NCBI GenBank assembly: GCA_030649435.1
Contig: JAUSKE010000042.1
Span: 1 to 8,355 of the forward strand
Source: Deltaproteobacteria bacterium
Lineage (GTDB): Bacteria > UBA10199 > JACPAL01 > JACOUP01
DNA length: 8,355 nt
Reading direction: 5' to 3'
Part shown: piece after piece, positions 5,704-8,355 of the stretch
How positions within the stretch are numbered: the first letter of the stretch is position 1
Layout of the letters: each line of letters opens with the position of its first letter
Translations under genes and position numbers: made by a program
Notes under the pieces: generated by a model
Told to the model about the DNA's origin: nothing
Database searches by the model: none
Seen by the model: the letters and a program-made list of their open reading frames with translations, nothing else

Positions 5704-8063
5704 AGTACTCCGGCAACCCTTTCCAGAGAGAAGGCCTCAATCAGGTCGCCAACTTTCAGATCATTATATTTTTCAATCCCGAGGCCGCATTCGAGCCCCT
5801 GTGTGACTTCGCGAGCATCATCCTTGAATCGTTTGAGGGAGTTGATCTTCCCTTGAAAAAGAACCTGCCCGTCACGAAGGAGCCGGACCTCCGCACTCCG
5901 GATAATTTTGCCGTCGACGACCGAACAGCCGGCAACCGCTCCAATCTTTGAAACAGTAAAGACCTGCCGGACCTCGGCACGCCCCAAATAGGTTTCCTTG
6001 AAGGTCGGGGCCAAAAGCCCTTCCATCGCCTTTCTCACATCGTCAATCACCTCATAAATAATGGAATAGGTCTTGATTTCAATCGCCTCATTCTCGGCTA
6101 AGGCCCTCGCCTTGGTATCGGGACGCACACCAAAACCAATAATGATCGCCTTCGAAGCCTGGGCCAACGTCACATCCGATTCAGTAATACCACCGACCGC
6201 GCTGTGGATGACGGTCAAACGAACCTTGTCGGTGGATAATTTTGAAAGTGTTTCGCGCACGGCCTCAGCCGACCCTTGCACATCAGACTTGATAATCACC
6301 TTAAGCTCTGCCGAACCGCTCTTTTCAACTTGGCTGAATAGTTCTTCGAGCGTTGCCCGTGGGACCTGAACCCGTTTCTGTTCCTTGAGACGCGTCTCAC
6401 GATAGGAGGCGATCTCACGCGCATCGTCCTCGGTTGAAACTGAATGAAAGAGATCCCCGGCTCCCGGAACGCCCGACAGGCCAAGAACTTTCACCGGCAC
6501 CGAGGGGCCAGCCTCACGAATAGTCTCCCCCTTATCATTCACCAAGGCCCGAACTTTTCCGTAATGAATCCCCGCCACAATCGGGTCCCCGACATGCAGC
6601 GTCCCTTCTTGGACAAGGACCGTAACGACCGGCCCTCTCCCTTTATCCAAAAGCGCCTCCACCACCGAACCCTTCGCCATTTGGGATGGGTCTGATTGCA
6701 ATTCCAAAACCTCGGATTGTAAAAGGATCATCTCAAGAAGTTGGTCGATCCCTGTCCCCTTCTTCGCCGAGACATTCACAAAGATCGTATCTCCTCCCAG
6801 ATCCTCCGGAATAAGCGCCTGTTCCATGAGGCTACGGCGGGCTTTTTCGAGATTCGCTTCCGGCTTATCAATTTTATTCACCACCACAATAATGGGGACC
6901 TTCGCCGCCTTGGCATGATTGATCGCCTCGATGGTCTGCGGCATCACACCATCGTCCGCCGCGACAACAACAAGGACGATATCGGTCACCTGAGCCCCAC
7001 GGGCCCTCATCGCCGTAAACGCCTCATGGCCCGGTGTATCCAAAAAGGTGATCGTACGCCCTTCAGGCGGACGATCATCCCGAGCCTGCCGAGGGATCCC
7101 TCGATCCTCTCGGGATGACGGTTTCTCTTCCGGATAAACCGTCACCTGATAAGCCCCGATATGTTGTGTGATTCCACCCGCCTCGCCAGCAGCCACTTGA
7201 GTCTTTCGGATGGCATCCAGAAGAGTCGTCTTGCCATGATCGACATGCCCCATAACGGTCACTACCGGCGGACGCGAAATTTTGTTTGTTGTTTGTTGGG
7301 CCGACCCGGTGAGCAAACTCTCTTCGGCAAAAGCGACGTTTTCGAGTTCATAACCGAAATCCTGCGCCACAAGAACGGCGGTATCATGCTCCAGAGCCTG
7401 GTTGACTGTCGCCACCACACCAAGGTCGATCAGCTTTTTAATCAGATCCCCCAACTTGGCGCTCATCCTCTTGGCCAGATCGCCAACCGTAACATTCCCT
7501 TCGACACGGATTATCCGCTTGCCAGCCTTTGGCGTCGTCAGTTCCGTTTTCTTGAAACCCTTTTTGGAGATAAGCTTCTTCTTGTTGCGGCCCAGGCCCC
7601 TTACCGGTTGAAAGACCCGTTCCAGCTTCTCCGGCTCAACCTTTTCCAACTCCAGTTTTTGCACCGGTTCAGCAGGCTCTGTGGTTTCAATGATGGCAAA
7701 CTTTTTCAAGCCCCCAGCCCGGGCAATCTGATCCATCTCAAGCTCTGCCTTTGATTTCTTGCGGGCGGCCTTCTTGGTTTTCGCCTTCTCGAGCTCTTCT
7801 TGAGCGGGCGTCAGCTTGGGAGGGGGCGAAACAACGGCCTTTTCGGCGGCATTTGGAGAAACGGCACTCGCTGCGCTCGCTTTGGCAGTGGCCTCTGTTG
7901 AAGTCTTCTCCACAGCAGGAGCGGCTACTGCTGGCACCTCGGGAACTACCGGCTTGGCAACCTCAACAACGGTCACACGCCGCCGGATAACGGTTGATTT
8001 TACCCGTTTTTCATCAAGGACTTCTTTTGTTTCCATCTCTTTTTTAAACTTTCTCTCCTCCAT
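5700..8063 (-). CDS. infB: Translation initiation factor IF-2
   Basis: IF2 is the GTPase that brings fMet-tRNA to the 30S subunit and promotes subunit joining. The 787-residue protein has a low-complexity Ala/Pro/Lys/Glu-rich N-terminus (1 to about 180) and an IF2_N module at about 183-245 ([20 protein letters not shown]). The G domain has GHVDHGKT (G1, 272-279), GGITQH (G2, 296-301), DTPGH (G3, 342-346), NKID (G4, 396-399) and SAK (G5, 432-434). Domains II-IV follow, with [12 protein letters not shown] at 591-603, [10 protein letters not shown] at 621-630 and the C-terminal fMet-tRNA-binding barrel. An extra segment of about 20 residues (about 313-332) between G2 and G3 is encoded by a palindromic element. 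ATG 8063 overlaps nusA by 20 bases and has no clear Shine-Dalgarno sequence. ATG 8036, 7 bases after the nusA stop, is a credible alternative giving 778 residues. Confidence 0.98.
   Translation of the reverse strand: [787 protein letters not shown]
7075..7118. repeat. 44-bp nested palindrome inserted in frame within infB
   Basis: The outer arms TCATCCCGAG (7075-7084) and CTCGGGATGA (7109-7118) are perfect 10-bp inverted repeats. The core CGAGGGATCCCTCG (7090-7103) is a perfect 14-bp palindrome. Both share one centre, at 7096.5, and are separated by 5-base spacers that do not pair. In the infB frame it reads approximately [15 protein letters not shown], flanked by KP and RPPEG. Short palindromes with CATCCCGAG...CTCGGGATG ends are a familiar type of dispersed repeat in bacterial genomes, but only this copy is in the window. 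Most IF2 proteins have only a short turn at this site, so I infer a repeat insertion that kept the frame. Confidence 0.75.
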
Positions 8064-8355
8064 GAGGACTTGTCAAGGGTGGGTCACTCAATGGGGTGTC
8101 ACCCGAGGGTGGTTCAGCTTCGCCAGAGGGCGGTTCGACCGCAGGTGCTACCTCAACAGCAGGGGCTTCTGGTTCCTCTTCTTCCACAATCAACCCTTGT
8201 CGTTTCTTTTCCACATACTCCTTGGCCGCTTTCTGGATTTCTTCCAAACGATTTTTGGAAAAACCAGGGATCCGTTCTAACTCCTGAAAACTGGATTCGG
8301 CGATCTCCTCCGGCGTTCGAAAAGCCTGGGAATAAAGAATGGTCGAAACCCCATC
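8044..8355 (-). CDS. nusA: Transcription termination/antitermination protein NusA, C-terminal fragment (5' end off window)
   Basis: The frame is open from the right edge to TAA at 8046-8044, giving 103 residues. The first half reads YSQAFRTPEEIAESSFQEL then ERIPGFSKNRLEEIQKAAKEY. This is a helix-hairpin-helix-like repeat of the kind found at the end of many bacterial NusA proteins, where 'a GF.t.edia......L..ipG....k..ei...a' is typical. After it comes an acidic, Pro-rich tail (EEEEPEAPAVEVAPAVEPPSG) with two imperfect 7-residue units (EPPSGEA, EPPSGDT; 8116-8136 and 8095-8115, 14 of 21 bases identical). NusA binds RNA polymerase and nascent RNA and controls pausing, termination and antitermination. 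The S1 and KH domains lie outside the window, so identification rests on this repeat and on the conserved nusA-infB order. The tail overlaps the first 20 bases of infB as annotated. Confidence 0.85.
   Translation of the reverse strand, partial: DGVSTILYSQAFRTPEEIAESSFQELERIPGFSKNRLEEIQKAAKEYVEKKRQGLIVEEEEPEAPAVEVAPAVEPPSGEAEPPSGDTPLSDPPLTSPHGGEKV

Noticed and set aside
7161..7754. Open frame of 197 codons on the + strand opposite infB
   Set aside because: It is antisense to the IF2_N and G1 regions, and its residues reflect the complement of IF2 codons. There is no start context or family resemblance.
7865..7890. CTCGCTGCGCTCGC stretch in the infB N-terminus as another palindromic repeat
   Set aside because: It is not a real inverted repeat when checked base by base, and it is readily explained as Ala/Ser codons in a low-complexity segment.
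7816..8280. Open frame of 154 codons on the + strand opposite the nusA tail and infB start
   Set aside because: It is rich in Ala, Gly, Thr and Phe because it reads the complement of the low-complexity IF2 N-terminus and NusA tail. The - strand frames are the conserved ones.
1..8355. CRISPR array, tRNA or rRNA genes, insertion sequence or prophage genes
   Set aside because: There are no regularly spaced repeats, no cloverleaf or rRNA stretch, and no transposase or integrase motifs. The window is filled by housekeeping genes.

Overview
The window is a compact, protein-coding stretch of a bacterial chromosome with about 50% GC by eye. It has two partial genes at the edges, seven complete genes, no RNA genes, no insertion sequences, no CRISPR array and no gap over about 120 bases. 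The gene set is bacterial. The order nusA-infB-rbfA-nrnA-truB-rpsO-pnp is widespread (E. coli has the same order without nrnA). A proteobacterial or delta-type uncultured lineage is plausible, but that is a weak inference and the sequence alone does not fix the phylum.

Left arm, + strand (1-1052): the C-terminal end of a CCA-adding tRNA nucleotidyltransferase, followed two bases later by coaE (dephospho-CoA kinase). CoaE carries an unusual N-terminal extension of about 57 residues.

Right arm, - strand (1056-8355): the translation and RNA-processing operon, read from the right edge leftwards: nusA (3' end only), infB, rbfA, nrnA, truB, rpsO, pnp. Most junctions overlap or abut (ATGA at rbfA/nrnA, TAAATG at nrnA/truB, 8 bases shared by truB/rpsO), which points to one transcription unit with translational coupling. 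The products cover transcription elongation and antitermination (NusA), initiation (IF2), 30S maturation (RbfA), nanoRNA or pAp turnover (NrnA), tRNA U55 pseudouridylation (TruB), a 30S protein (uS15) and 3'-5' RNA decay (PNPase). The two arms converge, with only three bases between the coaE and pnp stop codons.

Three non-coding structures stand out. (1) The 120-base rpsO-pnp spacer folds into a near-continuous 24-pair hairpin with a 4-base loop, in the same place as the RNase III site that E. coli uses to autoregulate pnp. (2) A 44-bp two-tier palindrome sits in frame inside the GTPase domain of infB and adds about 20 residues between the G2 and G3 motifs. (3) A 51-bp GTAGGGGC-type palindrome forms the infB-rbfA junction, supplies the infB stop codon and creates a false upstream start for rbfA. 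Items 2 and 3 look like members of dispersed small palindromic repeat families. I found no evidence of a novel defence or biosynthetic system here.
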